Shown piece by piece: positions 36,414 through 49,556 of a stretch of DNA of 64,000 nucleotides (position 1 is its first letter; every line of letters starts with the position of its first letter). The position numbers and the translations under genes are program-made. Source of the stretch: Lytechinus variegatus (taxonomy: Eukaryota > Echinodermata > Echinoidea > Temnopleuroida > Toxopneustidae); assembly GCF_018143015.1 (NCBI RefSeq), contig NC_054749.1, forward strand, positions 33,040,911 through 33,104,910. The letters run 5' to 3'. The notes below the pieces were generated by a model, which did no database searches, was not told the origin of the DNA, and worked only from the letters and a program-made list of their open reading frames with translations.

Positions 36414-37251
36414 CCGATAATAGATATGTAAACTTTAAATAGATGTCATTAATTGCCCAAATAGACCAGGTCCCTGGGAGGGTAAAAGTTTCAATTATCG
36501 CTAAAAACTTTGCTATCCAGTGGTTACTTGCCTGGAATCCTTGATTATGATTGTCTGTTGATCATCATTACTGTGAGGCCCTTTTAGGAAATGTATTCAA
36601 ATTCATGTACATTGTGTGAGCAGATCATAAAAACAAACAATTTTGTTAAAAATACTTTTTCTTATGAATGAGTCTATATGGTACTCAAGGACAAACTGTG
36701 TTTGAAAGGTGCTTGTGATAGTTTTATATTATATATTTTATTTCAAGTGGTCTTTCACAGACTCTTTATTCTAGATCTGTCACACATCTCAAATCATACT
36801 GGTGAAAACGTGTTGTGTGTTTTAACCGATTAAGCCCTAGCTATGCTCAAGACAAATCTTACTGAGGTCTATGGAAACTTGTTACTGTCCTCGAAATCAG
36901 ATCTTCATTGGATTATTCTTCTGTGGAATCGAGGGAGACGTGCTAAATAGATACATTTCAAAACATCCCAGATTTTCTGAGCCCTGTTCCCCTTTAACAG
37001 ATTTTTTTTTTTTTGCAGCCAGTCAATGCTATGGTAAACTTATTATAACTATGGTGCTGCCAGTGGTTCATGGAGACTTTGTTTGGGTAACATTGCCATT
37101 GGCCCTTCTTCGTCAAGCCTGTTTTCAACTTACAAGTAGCAGTTTTAGCTCTTTAAATCCCACCATTTGACTCCTCGGAGCATATTATTCATAGACATCT
37201 TACATTTAAAATATAATTAGATCATGTTTCATGAGACTGACCCATTGTCAT

Positions 37252-37635
37252 GTTTCATTGAAATGCAATAGACCATCCTACTGTTTGTCTCTGGTAGAAG
37301 GACAGATTTTTTAATTACACGTTTTATGCTTCCTAGGACTGGGTATGTTTCACAAGAAGGTTAAAACTTTGAACTGAGCCCTGATTATGTTCCATTGCAA
37401 TGCAGTAGATCATCTGATTATTGTCTCTGGTATGACTGATTTTTAATTATATGTTTTATGCTTCCTAGAACTGGGGTATGTTTCACAAAGAGTTCAAACT
37501 TTTAACTGAGCCCTGATTTTGTTCCATTGCAATGCAGTAGATCATCTGATTATTGTCTCTGGTATGACTGATTTTTAATTATATGTTTTATGCTTCCTAG
37601 AATTGGGGTGTTTCACAAAGAGCTAAAGTGACTTA
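37252..37635. repeat. Three tandem copies of a 132-137 bp unit
   Basis: Units begin near 37252, 37389 and 37521, each with TCCATTGCAATGCAGTAGATC (the first copy diverged), TTGTCTCTGGTA, TTTTATGCTTCCTAG and TGTTTCACAA. The second and third are nearly identical and the first is older. It is non-coding. Confidence 0.85.
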
Positions 37636-38497
37636 AAAAAAACTGCACTGAATTTCCCAAATGTGTGTGGTAAATAATGCATCAACGCACTGTCAGGTCA
37701 TGCTCAGGCAAAGCCTGCTATTCATCCATAACATAAAGCATGTGATACAATGTGCATGTGGGTACTTTAGCATGACTTCAAGTCACAGTCAACCCTTTGT
37801 GCAACTCCCCGTTGCAGTTCTAGGACTTATTTTAGAAGAATATTATATGATGGAAGGATTGTGAAAAATTATGAGTTTGTGAATTGTCAAGTAGGATCAA
37901 AGATGTATATAACAAGTATATTTTCTCACAAGATGAAATTAGAGACTACTTGATTCTATTTTAGGTTTTTCATGACTCTTATGTAGCAATAATGATAAAA
38001 TGTGATGAAAACCACCCAATATACCGAGGACTTATTTATATGCAAGAATTATGAAGATCTGTTTTGTACATACAGTGGTTGGAGTCATGAAATTAAATAA
38101 GAAGATAAACTACAAAATTAATTTCTGTCTTTTTATTTGTCTAGAATTTGTGTTCATTCTCTTTTGCTTAATTCTCAAGAAAATTGTTTTTTTTAGCTAT
38201 CATACTAGACAGTTTTTTGTCATAGAGAAATCCAAATGGCATCCCTCTAATAGTCGGTCTTTCTTTCTTGAGTTTGGACCAAGACATTTCATCTAGCTAC
38301 CTTGATTCTTATCTTGCATCAATTGAATAAAATTATATAGACATTGTTAGTACCAAGCAATTCCACAAAATTTGTATGTCAAACCCTGTGTATGTGAGAC
38401 CGTCATGATACAGAAACGCATCCTGTACATGATTACAAAATATTCTCAGAATATAACAATTTTTTAGGTCTAAATACAAATGTGATCCCATTATATA

Positions 38498-39337
38498 CAC
38501 TCGGCAAAAAAGTTCTAGGACACTTATAAAAGATAAAATGTTCCATATAGATATTTGATTAAAGGCAAATTAGTGTATGTCAACATGACCAGACAATATT
38601 CGTCTTCCAGTATGACATGACATTTTCATGTGAACAGTCATGTATGGGTGGTTAAATGCAGAAAATTGCAAGAAATGGAACAGTCAGTGCATGGCTGGTT
38701 ACAGGCATTAAACAATAGTAATGTCAGTAAAAGAAAATTGTAGGAAAACCGGGAGGAAAACGGTCAGTCTTCTTTTAAATGTGAAAGTTTGTGTGGCATA
38801 AATATCCATTAAACAATATAAGCAAACTTAAAGTCAAATACCACTCTAAAAGTGAAGAGAAAGTTATCCACCTTGGATGCATCACTATTCCACTGGAATT
38901 TTAAGTCAGAGTTAGTCGATGAAAAAAATGTCAAATTTCACTATCTAGGCATAAGCAAAAGAAAAGTATCCTTAACCTCCTATCTCCTGCAGAGGTGGTG
39001 GCCCTAGGTCGACCACTCCTAGGGCGGTCTCTAACTTCATCAGTAGCCAAATACTGCTGGTTCAAATTTGAAATTGTTGTTGGTGAAACTTGGAAATATC
39101 GAGCCATTTGTCTAAATGACTACCCAGGCTGCATCATTCCTATTGCTCTTTCACGCTCTTGGTTGGAAAGCATCATCTTGAAAGTGAGTGTCCAAATGAT
39201 CCATCTCATGCATCTCATGATGCATCCCTAAGCATTCAATTCAACTGATAATCACAGTCTGTTGAAATTGTTGAATGTATGCCTGCAGGATGGCCATGAT
39301 CATTAGTATTTGAACGGTCCATTTTTTTTGCCGAGCG
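38498..39337. mobile_element. TA-flanked inverted-repeat transposon with CTCGGCAAAAAA ends
   Basis: The left end is CACTCGGCAAAAAA after TA (38496-38497). The right end is TTTTTTTTGCCGAGCG before TA (39338-39339). TA duplication and this structure suggest a Tc1/mariner-type non-autonomous element of 840 bp. A 78-aa frame at 38995-39231 shows no transposase motif that I can name. Confidence 0.65.
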
Positions 39338-39384
39338 TATTTATACCTCACTAGACCGGACCTCATGAGACCTTCTCCTCCCCC

Positions 39385-39421
39385 TCCCCCCCCCTCTCTC
39401 TCTCCCTCTCTCTTTCTACTA
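39385..39421. repeat. CT-rich microsatellite
   Basis: A C run followed by TCTCTCTCTCCC-type repeats, with no further structure. Confidence 0.8.
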
Positions 39422-39639
39422 GAGTATAAGATAGGCCTACTTGTTTAGGGTTCGAGGCCCCATGGTATCCACTCGTCAATGGACGTGCACGTTGGTGCAC
39501 CATTCATAAGTCTGCCGTTTGAAACATTCTTTTAGTGTTGTGTTAATGCGTTAAGACTTAAGTCTACAAAATGAATTAAAGATATGGAAAATACTGCATT
39601 CCTAACGGCAATTCATCAGTGCCATCCGATTGTGAACTA

Positions 39640-40989
39640 CAGTGCGTATAAAAAAGGGACAGTTTTGAAAAGTCTATTTATTATTTTTTTAAAATATCAT
39701 ATCTATATCTTGATGAAAATAGATGCTCTGGGATCTCATCTTTGAAATGCTAGTTAAAAAATGAATTTTCTTCATGCTTGAGCGAACACGAGACATTTTT
39801 TTCGGGGGTTCAAAAAGCGGCTTGCGCCAAAATGGCAGAAATGAGAAATCTGACAATTAGACTTTTGGCTAATCAGCAGACTTTCTCTTAATCTCATCAT
39901 TATCTTTGCCATAATTTTGAAATTATGCTGTCAAATTTCATTGACAAACTCATTTAATTACCTGAATTATTTTGTTTTTCATTTAAACTTCTTTTACCTT
40001 TGAATTTTCCTTCAGAAAGGAAGACTTTTTGTCAACCCAAGTAGGAATATTTGCATTATTAATTGGGAGAATTTGTAATTATTAAAATCCTTTTTATTTA
40101 TTATGGGAAACAAATTATGTTATGGTACCTATAAAAGACATGAATCCTATTTTCAAGGGGTTGTTAAATCCTCCACCAAGTTTAATTATGAGCTTGACAG
40201 GACAAACAGGAAAAGATTCATGTCTTTCAATGGCAATGGTGTGTTGAGTCAATTTTGAAGCAAGATATGGCAGATCGGGTAAAATGTATGAAAAAATTGT
40301 GAAGCGAGCAAGCAAAAATTTCCACTTTTTCATTAAAATATCAAATTTTGTGATTTTGGCATAATATTCAGACAATGAAATCATATTTTACTTTCTATGT
40401 TTTCTATTATTTTCCTTTCCACCTTTTTTCTTGGTCGTGATTTTTCTTGGGGGGGGGGCATCCCGATCCCTCACCCATCAGTATGCCACTGTTCAAAGGC
40501 ACCATAGCCTTTGTAGCACACAATGAAAGGATTCGAAAGAAAAAAAAAACGCTCTCCCATACTTCGGTTAAAAAAAATTGTTCTTGCCTAAAGAATGAAT
40601 ATTCAAACCTAAAAGAGAACATATTGAAAAGGAACAACAACAGAAATATTCAAGCAAATAAGTAGATTTGGAAATGAATTTTGACCACATGATTCGAAAA
40701 TTATGGCAAAGATAATGAAAAGGTTAAGAGGAAGCCTGCTGATTAGCAAGAAGTCAGACCATCATATTTATCATTTGATGCCATTTTGGCGCAAGCTTCC
40801 ATTTTAACCCCAGACAAAAACTTTCCGTGTTCGCTCAAGTATGAACGAAACTATTTTTTTATAATAACATTTGAAGGATAAGACCCCAGAGCACCTATTG
40901 ACACCAAAATATAGAGATCATAATTTTAAACAATTTTTTTTAACTTTTCAAATCTGTCCCGTTTTTTTGTTTTTTTTTGATACGCACTG
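39640..40989. mobile_element. Tc1/mariner-like foldback element, CAGTGCGTATMA family, copy 1
   Basis: It is flanked by TA on both sides (39638-39639 and 40990-40991). It starts CAGTGCGTATAAAAAAGGG and ends TTTTTTTGATACGCACTG. Long internal inverted arms are visible: the left TTCGGGGGTTCAAAAAGCGG region with GCGCCAAAATGGCA, and the right GCCATTTTGGCGCAAGC. The middle holds a G run and no transposase. Related copies are at 51103 and 56907. Confidence 0.8.
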
Positions 40990-40999
40990 TATAGGCATG

Positions 41000-41800
41000 A
41001 AAATGTTTGTCTAGATTATCCCCCGCTTCCACCAAAATGTCGGGATGTATGATGACGACCACTGACGGATCGGGGGGGGGGGGGGGGGGCAAAGCCGGCC
41101 CGCCCCCTTTGAGAGGCCCAATTAAAATTTGTAATGTAAAAATGTCGTTAAAGCAGAAGTGTGCCTCCCCTCCCCCCACCCCCTTTGAAAGTGAAGATTT
41201 TTTTTTGCTTGTCAATCTTTTTTCGTTGAAAACCGGGGTTTTTTTTTTTTTGAGGGGGGGGGGGGCTTGTCAATTTTTTCCTCGGACAGTGTGAACCCCC
41301 TCTTTCCCTTTGGAAAATCCCGGATCCGCCCCTGATGACGAACCCCACCCACGTCAGTGTATTGAAAGGATCGATGTCTTGTCTGGTTTATGATGAAAAT
41401 CATAACCATATTTAAAAGCGGATATGACATTTATTTCCTTCCATTTCACATTATTGTAAACATAGATAATGAATTTGTCATAAAGAATAATATAAAGGTC
41501 AAGTAGGAGAAGGCGTAAATTCCTAAAAACAAAAGCTTCATGGCGTTAGTTGGCGTTAGTTACGACAAAATGTCGGAAAATTGAGCGCGGGAGCAGCGGA
41601 GTGATCGCGCGAGAAATATTGCAATATATTAGAATGCAAAATTATAAGCCTTATAAACCTTAGCTTACCCGGGGGAGGGGGGAGGGGCACGTTTTTCATG
41701 ACTCGCTGCGCGAATTTTTTTTTTCTTACTGCGCCGCTCGGTGACTTTCGAGTCTCGCGCAACTTTTGAGACCAAATTTGTGACGCGGTTACAAAATGAC
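41000..41800. other. Intergenic G/C-run and GCGCGAG-rich tract
   Basis: It contains several G or C runs (41,071-41,105; 41,166-41,183; 41,255-41,268) and, at 41,545-41,790, GCGCGAG/CTCGCGC words related to those at 14,940 and in the hAT element. It is probably composed of old repeat fragments. Open frames here come from homopolymers. Confidence 0.5.
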
Positions 41801-44559
41801 GCAACATAGTACGTCAGAACAAAATTGCTCCAAACGTTTGTACAAAGTCATTACAAAATCTGTTTCATCTAAAGTTCAGAAATGCGTGATTATTCTTACC
41901 TTCATTACAGCAGTCATTTGATTTGATGCTAATTATGACTGAAATAATGTCCCCAAATAAATTGTGTCAAAAAACAATGAAAATAAATTATATATAAAAG
42001 AATACATTTATAGGAGATTTTTGAAAAATACATAAATCGTCATGCCAGTATACCAATCAAGGGTTGGAGGATGGGGGTAATTATATAAAGGAAAAAAAAA
42101 CATATTCATGGAATGCAGTCGATGGAATAGGGTGGGGTGGCCGGAGTCATTTTAATACCCACTGTCTCAAGTCACTTACTATAAGAGACACTCAGCGCAC
42201 ATTAATTTTTCGACAAAGAAAACGCATACATTGTTCTTTCCAACTTATAAAAAATTCTCGTAGATTAGTGATGACTCATCTTCAGAATCTTAGTACAAGA
42301 TCATATATTTTATTTAACAAACGTGTTATAAAGATACAATTTTAAAACATTAATATAATAAAAAGGAGTACATACCTCCCCTGTTATCAATACTTGATCG
42401 CACGTCCAATGGGGGAAAAAACGGAAATAGGAGCATATATCCTTTAAAGCAGATAAGCAGGGGGTGGAAACTCCGCTTCTGCATCCGGTCAGACATGGGG
42501 AAATTTTGGAAGGTCAAAAGTGCACACTGCTCCCATTTTTCGCGTACAAGGCTATGGACACCGCAACTTCATGGCACACCAGCGAAACAGAGGCGTGGTC
42601 ATAAATTGGCCTGCGCGCACAGCGTAAAAATATGCAAATAAGCAAATTGTCACAAATTAGCATAATACGCGACGTGATTGAATATGAAATGTATTCATAG
42701 AGCTGCGTCTTTGGTAAATTCATGTCATTGATCGATCCCCCGTTCACCCCCCTCAAGGTATTCAGTTGTTTATTCATCTTTTCTTGTTTACATATTTTTT
42801 ATTCTTTCGCGATTATTACTACATCAATTAATTCCCTTATTTATTTGCTAGATATTTCCCTGGAAGACATTTTGGAAGCTTACAAGAGATTCATTAGTAG
42901 GATTGAACTTAGGGATCTGCTTGCTCTATTGGTGTTCATCACTGCCCATTATTTTCATTACACATCATGAATAGCCACAAATATTTGGTTATTATTATTA
43001 TTTTTTTGGGGGGTGGGGTAAATACTTAAAATGATGAGAAAAATCTGAGCAAGAGAGCAATCAGGTCATTTTGTCTTTATTTTGAAATTGAAATGAACAA
43101 TCTGGTGCAAATCTTATGAAGTTTTTTTTTTTTAAAGTCTGAGTTTGGGATGGGAGCAAAAGAGAGCCCAGTACCCCCCCCCATGTATTTGCTCTCATCA
43201 AGGCTATCTTAAAGGTCACTTCCAAATAAAATAAAAATTTTGTACCTGCCCACCCCTATATTTCTCTATCGATTCCACCCCCCCCCCTCTCTCTCTCTTC
43301 CACACACACACATTCCACATAATCATGTGAGCAAACAATTATTCTCATTTCATTTTAATTCCTATCCCACTTTTAAATCAAACTCATTCATGTCTTTAAT
43401 TCGGCTGCACCTGAATGTCACAGTATGCCATGTTGCAATGGCTTTTATGGGCTATCTTGCCACGCCATGTTATTTTGATACTAAATACCTGTTGTACTAG
43501 TATTAAACCCATGGATACCCGACATACAGAATCAATCAATCAATCAATCAATTAATCAATTTATCAATCAATCAATCAATCAATCAGTAGCACTATCATA
43601 TTCCAGTCATATAGAAGTAATCTTCAGTGCCATTTCATCACAACACAGTTTGGTAGCAATAACATCATCATCACATATCTTTCACGCAATATAAATTGGT
43701 GGATTAATTAAATCACGAATATCAAGATTAGAAAGTAATATTACAAATTAAAATGTTTATTAATTAATAAATTTTTGAATACATGATAAAAATATTTTTT
43801 CTCTTTTTTCTCACCAAAGCATCAAATTACATCAGCAAAATGCCTATAATGAGTGCAAAAGAAATTGCAAAGATATTACAAGAGACGGGATGTATTTTTT
43901 TGGTAAAATCTAGAGAAAAAAAATTGAAAAAAAATAAGTATGTATATTCACTTACATAGTTATTGATAAGCCTTACATAGTCAATATAAGGGGGGCATCA
44001 AGGATGCCATTAATAAAAAGATTATCGATATACCTCTCAAAGTCAGTTACTCAAATATCAAATCATTATTTTAGCATTTGCTGACAAGAAATAGCCTGCT
44101 AATCTAATCGGGGACACTTCATAAAAAAAAGGGAGCACATTGCCACATTTCTCTAAAGAGTGCCTTCCCAAATCTGCACATTAGAAAATCAGTAACAAAG
44201 TTGCTTATTGTCTATTGTTGTGAAGTGCTGCTAGAGCTGTGTTCTATTTCCAACAAATTCTTTTATTTTCAGAGCTAATCTAGTTCATTATATGGGACAT
44301 CGACAATACAGTGTTACAAAAACAAAGAGATTAAAAACGAAAAAAAATAGTACAACTTTTCACTTCCCCCAGAAAATGAATTCAACAGCTTAATGTCCAG
44401 CAATACATAGAGGTTCTTGTTTCATAAAGACTTCAATTATGGTAAATTGGCCCCAAATGTAACTAGCAACTAGCATGGGAACCCCAATTTTGATCTGTTG
44501 CTTTAATGTTTCCATAGTAATTACCAGAATTTCAAAGTTAGAATAGTAGTTAGTCTTAA
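41801..44559. other. Intergenic, no gene recognised; short microsatellites
   Basis: It holds a CT/CA-rich patch at about 43,277-43,315 and a TCAA tetranucleotide run at about 43,533-43,587. The rest is AT-rich, with no exon or terminal repeat that I can support. Confidence 0.5.
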
Positions 44560-45059
44560 AGGGGAGGTTTACCCTGACAAAAAGTTTATTGTAAAAATAG
44601 TAGAAAAAATAATAAAAAATATTGCCAAAGGTTTGAGAAAAATTTATCAAATAATTAAAAGATATTAGAATTTCAATTATTTGATTTGTGACGTCATATG
44701 CGAGCAGCATTCATACATAGCGAATGGTAAAAAATCAAATAAATGTCATTTTCTCAGAAAATTGAAAATGGTTTTCACTCTACCTTTTGTGTATCAATAG
44801 ACAAATCATTTCATACCCGATCATGAATAGAAAACAAAATTAGGTCATCAGGAACCATACAAAATTTGAAATTCATGCATTTTATATTACATAACACATG
44901 GGGCAGCTGCTCGTCTACTATGACGTCACAAATCCAAAACTTTGAACTCTAATAACTTTCTTACTTTTTAACGGATTTTCCTGAAACCTTCACCAATGTT
45001 TTTTTACTAATTTTTCTGCTATTTTTACAACAAAGTTTTGTTTAGGGTGAACTTCCCCT
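44560..45059. mobile_element. Foldback MITE, family C copy 1, TTAA-flanked
   Basis: The ends are AGGGGAGGTTTACCCTG and TAGGGTGAACTTCCCCT, with exact TTAA on both sides (44556-44559 and 45060-45063). The terminal arms pair over about 140 bp. Each arm contains a perfect TGACGTCA (44689-44696 and 44921-44928). It is non-coding. Confidence 0.85.
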
Positions 45060-45578
45060 TTAATGAATTGGGGTCCTGGACTGAGAGTGATTTCTTCGCC
45101 CTTTGTTCTGTCACATTGTTTTTATTATGCACATTTTTTCAATGAAAATCCAATATTTCTTATCACCTTTATATGTCTGTAGGCATGTATGTTACATAGC
45201 CCAGACCTCAGTAAAGGTCCATTCTGCATTGTTTAGATAACCAGAATACAACCTATCCCTTTCAAACTACTAATATTATTCAAAGTGCTTTCACTACCAG
45301 TATAAGTACTACATGTAGATGGTTAGAACATTGATAAGGGGGGGGGGGATAAGTGTGCCCTTTGGAAAAATATTTTAATCTTGTGTGAAACCTATGGACC
45401 TAAATATCTATACTCCAATTAATTTTTTTTTCAACAGATGTGTAGTTTAAGCAGCATTCAATATGTATTGACACATTTATTTAAATTCATTAAAGTTTTT
45501 AAATCTGTAATTGCAATGAAGAAACTGCTTGTTATGAACCTGGCCTTCATATTTCTTCTTGATCTGCCCTGGTGATAC

Positions 45579-47657
45579 TCAAACTGCTTGTGAAACCTGC
45601 ATAGTAAACAAAAAGAGAAAGGAACAAAATGAGCTGCTGATATAAATTATTCTTACTCATCTAGTCCAGTTTATTTAGAAGTTTTAAACTTTTTATGAGC
45701 CCCTACTCTTCCATGCAATATTATTTAGAAAATGCACATGTAGTAACTTATGTTGCCAGATAAAAATCATAGATCCCTATTATAGATCATTATTCATATA
45801 ACTTTTTTGTATTAAGTGTGAAAACCCATTCAAATATATATCGAAAGATTAATCTCAATATTTTGTCCTTTTATTTCTGTCTTCAGAGTAACTGAGTTTT
45901 AAAGTGAATTTATGTATGATTAATATAGCTAAGAGACATGGACAAGAAGTATGCATTAATGATAATGGAAATACTGGTGAATTTGAATCCAAAAGAACAT
46001 TATCTCATCATGGAGCTTTACTTTATGGGATAACATGATTCAGAAAAAAATAGGTTTTTTATATTTTTATGAAAACAAGCATACCTGGCAAGCTTTTAGA
46101 TCAGATATCCTGTTACTCATCAGATTGTACCTCTTGGTGATGTGCAAGTGGTATTTGACTTTGTACTTCTGACTAGGCTGGGACTGCTAAGAACTGGATC
46201 CCATTGGATCTGCAATTCAATATACATACAATACTTTACAGTTAAACAATTTCAAAAGTGATAAACAAAATTCCTCTCTTAAAACAATTTTTTCAGAGTT
46301 CCAGCTTTCAAAATTCCCAACACAAAAAAAGCAGGTCTTGACCAAAAACTAAATGGTTCAAGCATACGCGGCCTACTATAGTGAGGTCTTTTGTCAATCT
46401 TCAATATATATATACACCAAGCCAGCTTTGACAGATGTAGGATAATTATCATTTGTGTAATAATATGGCTCTCGCTCATTCATCAGTGCGAGACAATCAT
46501 TAATTTTTTTGCACTCGTCTATAAACATGTCTGATTTGAATCTCTACGTTAAGTGAGTTCCTCTTTAAGTTTGATTTTTATTTTAAAAAAGGGTTAGCTC
46601 ACTTGCTGGCAGGTTTAAATGACCATTTGCCTTTCACCACAAATAACATCAAGTGAGGACAATAAAGATAAATCAATTGGATCAGCCGCTCTCTCTGCTA
46701 AGCCTTATACTTAAACAATGCAAAATAGGGCACTATAAATTTTCTCAACCCTTCCAAAAAACAATTGAGCAGTTTGAACCCTGACAAATAAATGTTGCCC
46801 CCCCCCCCCCGAAAAAAAAAAATCATTAAACTCCATTGCTAGGCTAATTATATTTTAGTCCAATGGTCCAGCCAGGAACTAAAATAAAGTTAATTTAAAT
46901 CTTTGTAGAAAGTCAAACCAGACAGATCTAGAATTTTATTTTTAAAAATCTATGTTCAAGTTAGACCTATCCTAGGGCCTTACTTTTATTTAAAAAAAAG
47001 AAAAACGTTAATATCTGTCTCAAATCATTCCATGAGCATGGCAAAATCTACCAATATAATTCCAAACAGATTCAGTTCATTTAGATTTAATTTCATTTCA
47101 TTTTAAATGCAGATAATTGTATTGAAATAGCGGTGTCGAAAAATCAGTACTAGGCCCATGGCCTATAACTTCAAATTTCAACTCAAGCTTGTTTGACAAT
47201 TAATTTCCAACACCTAATGACCTAGCCTACATCGGCAATTTCGCAGCCGGCTGGCACCGGCGATATCAAAGTCCGCATCCCGCTCTGGCTATATGGTACG
47301 GTACCGTATTTGGCTTAATTTTGATGCAGCTTTGCCGTTAAACAAGTCCACATCTACCCCTGATATTTGACAATAAGAACTGAAATACAGATTTAATAAG
47401 GGCGGACATGAAGCATCCCAATTAACAAACTTAGTTCTACGAAGAACTATGTTATTTTCTGAGAAAATATGTCAGTCAGATTTCAGACTAATTTAGGACC
47501 AGGAAAGGAAAAAGAAATATGGAAATTGTGGTTTGCGTTATAAACTGCACATAAAGCCATGCATGCGACGCCGAACCCCAGCAAACACACTACAATTTCA
47601 ATTAAGATCAAAGTAAGGAATTGAACTTAACTTACTTTTATTCCTATGGAATGTCAT
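45579..47657 (-). CDS. Candidate small four-exon gene, unrecognised 69-aa product (weak)
   Basis: Possible coding exons on the minus strand are 47657-47636, 46694-46624, 46183-46085 and 45596-45579. They join in matching phases (1, 0, 0) to 210 nt including TGA. Donors are GTAAGT, GTCATT (weak) and GTATGC; acceptors are TTAGCAG twice and TATGCAG after a pyrimidine tract. The product starts MTFHRNKK; the third exon reads QKYKVKYHLHITKRYNLM, which looks coding in composition. AATAAA on the minus strand at 45481-45476 would place the polyadenylation signal about 100 nt after the stop. Upstream, GTCCCACAATTCCC (47837-47824, minus) resembles a ZNF143/STAF-type promoter element. I do not recognise the protein; the chain could be chance. 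Confidence 0.25.
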
Positions 47658-48428
47658 TGGATTGATATTAATGTTTCCTCCAAGATTTTCTGCTCCTTTG
47701 AAGTTCACTCAGAAATCATGATTTCGAACATCAATTCTAAAAACAGATAATTAGACTTGCTATTGTATTTCAAAAAGTTGAATTTCGCAGAATCAAAAAG
47801 AACGACACTTCGCACAGATATCGTAGGGAATTGTGGGACGGAAAAAATGTTTAATGCATGAGGACATGAATAAAACATTAGCGTTTTATCCAATCATACA
47901 AGAGCATTGTGCGTATTTTGACGTCATTACTCATGAATTAAACATTGACCTTCCAAAATCAACCTTCAAATTGGACAAATGGCAGCCATGTTTGTTATGT
48001 ACAAAACCTATGGAAAACCAAAAACGCGCAAAAAGAGTTGCCTCTCTAGCTCCCTTCGGGAGCTTACGTATACGTAAGATCGTATCTCTGTGCAGATACG
48101 AACCAATAGCGCCATCTCGAGTCCTCAACTACTTATACCTGGCCAGTTTCCTGACCCATAATACTGGTGTAGTCTAGTAATATAAACCCATTTGAATGAT
48201 AACATTTTAATAATCTACAATATACATTTATAACGCAATAATTATGTTACCAAGTAGAAAAAACAATTAATTTTCCTCTCAAAACATGTTAGTTTCTCTA
48301 AACAAATACAATATTATAGGTCAAATTATTCTCTGTAGTATTAGTAGATATCTGAAAACGTATATTTTAAGACTATGTATTTATAGCACACAGTCAGTGA
48401 GAGACCACACAGTTCACTCCCCCTTTAA

Positions 48429-48925
48429 AGGGGAAGTTCACCCTGAAGAAAACTTTGTTGTAAAAATAGCAGAAAAAATAGTAAAAAATATTGGTGAAGG
48501 TTTGAGGAAAATCCGTTAAAGAGTAAAAAAGTTATTAGAGTTCAAAATTTTGGATTTGTGACGTCATAAACGAGCAGCTGCCCCATGTGTTATATAATAT
48601 AAACTGTATGAATTTCAAATTTTGTATGGTTCCTGATGACTTAATTTTGTTTTCTTTTCATGATCGGGTGTGAAATGATTTGTCTATTGATATACAAAAG
48701 TTACAGTGAAAACCATTTTCAATTTTTTGAGAAAACGACATTTCACTGTTTTTTTACCATTTGCTATGTAGGAATGCTGCTCGCATATGACGTCACAAAT
48801 CAAATAATTGAAATTCTAATAACTCTTTAATTATTTGATGAATTTTTCTCAAACCTTCGGCAATATCTTTTATTATTTTTTCTCCTATTTTTACAATAAA
48901 CTTTTTGTCAGGGTGAACTTCCCCT
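48429..48925. mobile_element. Foldback MITE, family C copy 2, inverted relative to copy 1
   Basis: The ends are AGGGGAAGTTCACCCTG and CAGGGTGAACTTCCCCT, with TTAA on the left (48425-48428) and TTGA on the right. The interior matches the reverse complement of the 44560 element. TGACGTCA is present in both arms (48559-48566 and 48788-48795). Confidence 0.85.
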
Positions 48926-48929
48926 TTGA

Positions 48930-49556
48930 GAAGAGTATCATACCATGTACTTCAAAGATGGCTAATGATTGCTTTTTTATTTCTTTATATATTTTTGGAA
49001 ACTAAATAGGAAAAAAGTAAACCTCTTTATATATACTTGTTATGACGTTGAGCCTTCAATCTTAAGTCATTTATTTAGTTATTTAAAATGATCAAAAGAT
49101 CAAAATGGCGAAGATTACAATTAGGATATTTATTAATTCATTCATGCATTAGAATGTAATAAAACAGGTACAAATTTTCAACAAAACGTTGCTTTCCTGT
49201 TGAAAACAAAAATCACAACACTGCAACTTACATCAATGTGAATGGAAATATATGATTGACTAGGCAAGATATAGTTCATCAATTACTACATAAACGGCTT
49301 ACATAAAAATAGATATTGTTATAATTTATCGAATGTATTCATTGCTTAAAATTACTAAAAATTGCAGTAATGTAGGGCAAGTTGATTTGTATATCATGCA
49401 TCATCCACAAAAAAGTATCAATAAATTTTTTATGTCTCAAATCAAAATAATAGCATTCCAGATACAAAACGCACGAGGAAAAAAAATAATAGAAATGCCC
49501 ATATTCTGCAAATGTGACTAGAATGAATGCAATTAATTATAACAAATGAAGAGTTT
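48930..49556. other. Intergenic, nothing recognised
   Basis: AT-rich sequence with no coding signal, terminal repeats or tandem structure that I can support. Confidence 0.5.

Noticed and set aside
38995-39231. 78-aa frame inside the CTCGGCAAAAAA element, considered as a transposase remnant
   Set aside because: No DDE/D-type motif or helix-turn-helix pattern could be recognised.
39447-39465. GGTTCGAGGCC, a second B-box match
   Set aside because: No A-box, acceptor stem or SINE-like body was found.
47833-48177. 114-aa plus-strand frame in a GC-richer patch
   Set aside because: No motif, no splice context, and it overlaps what may be the promoter of the minus-strand candidate.
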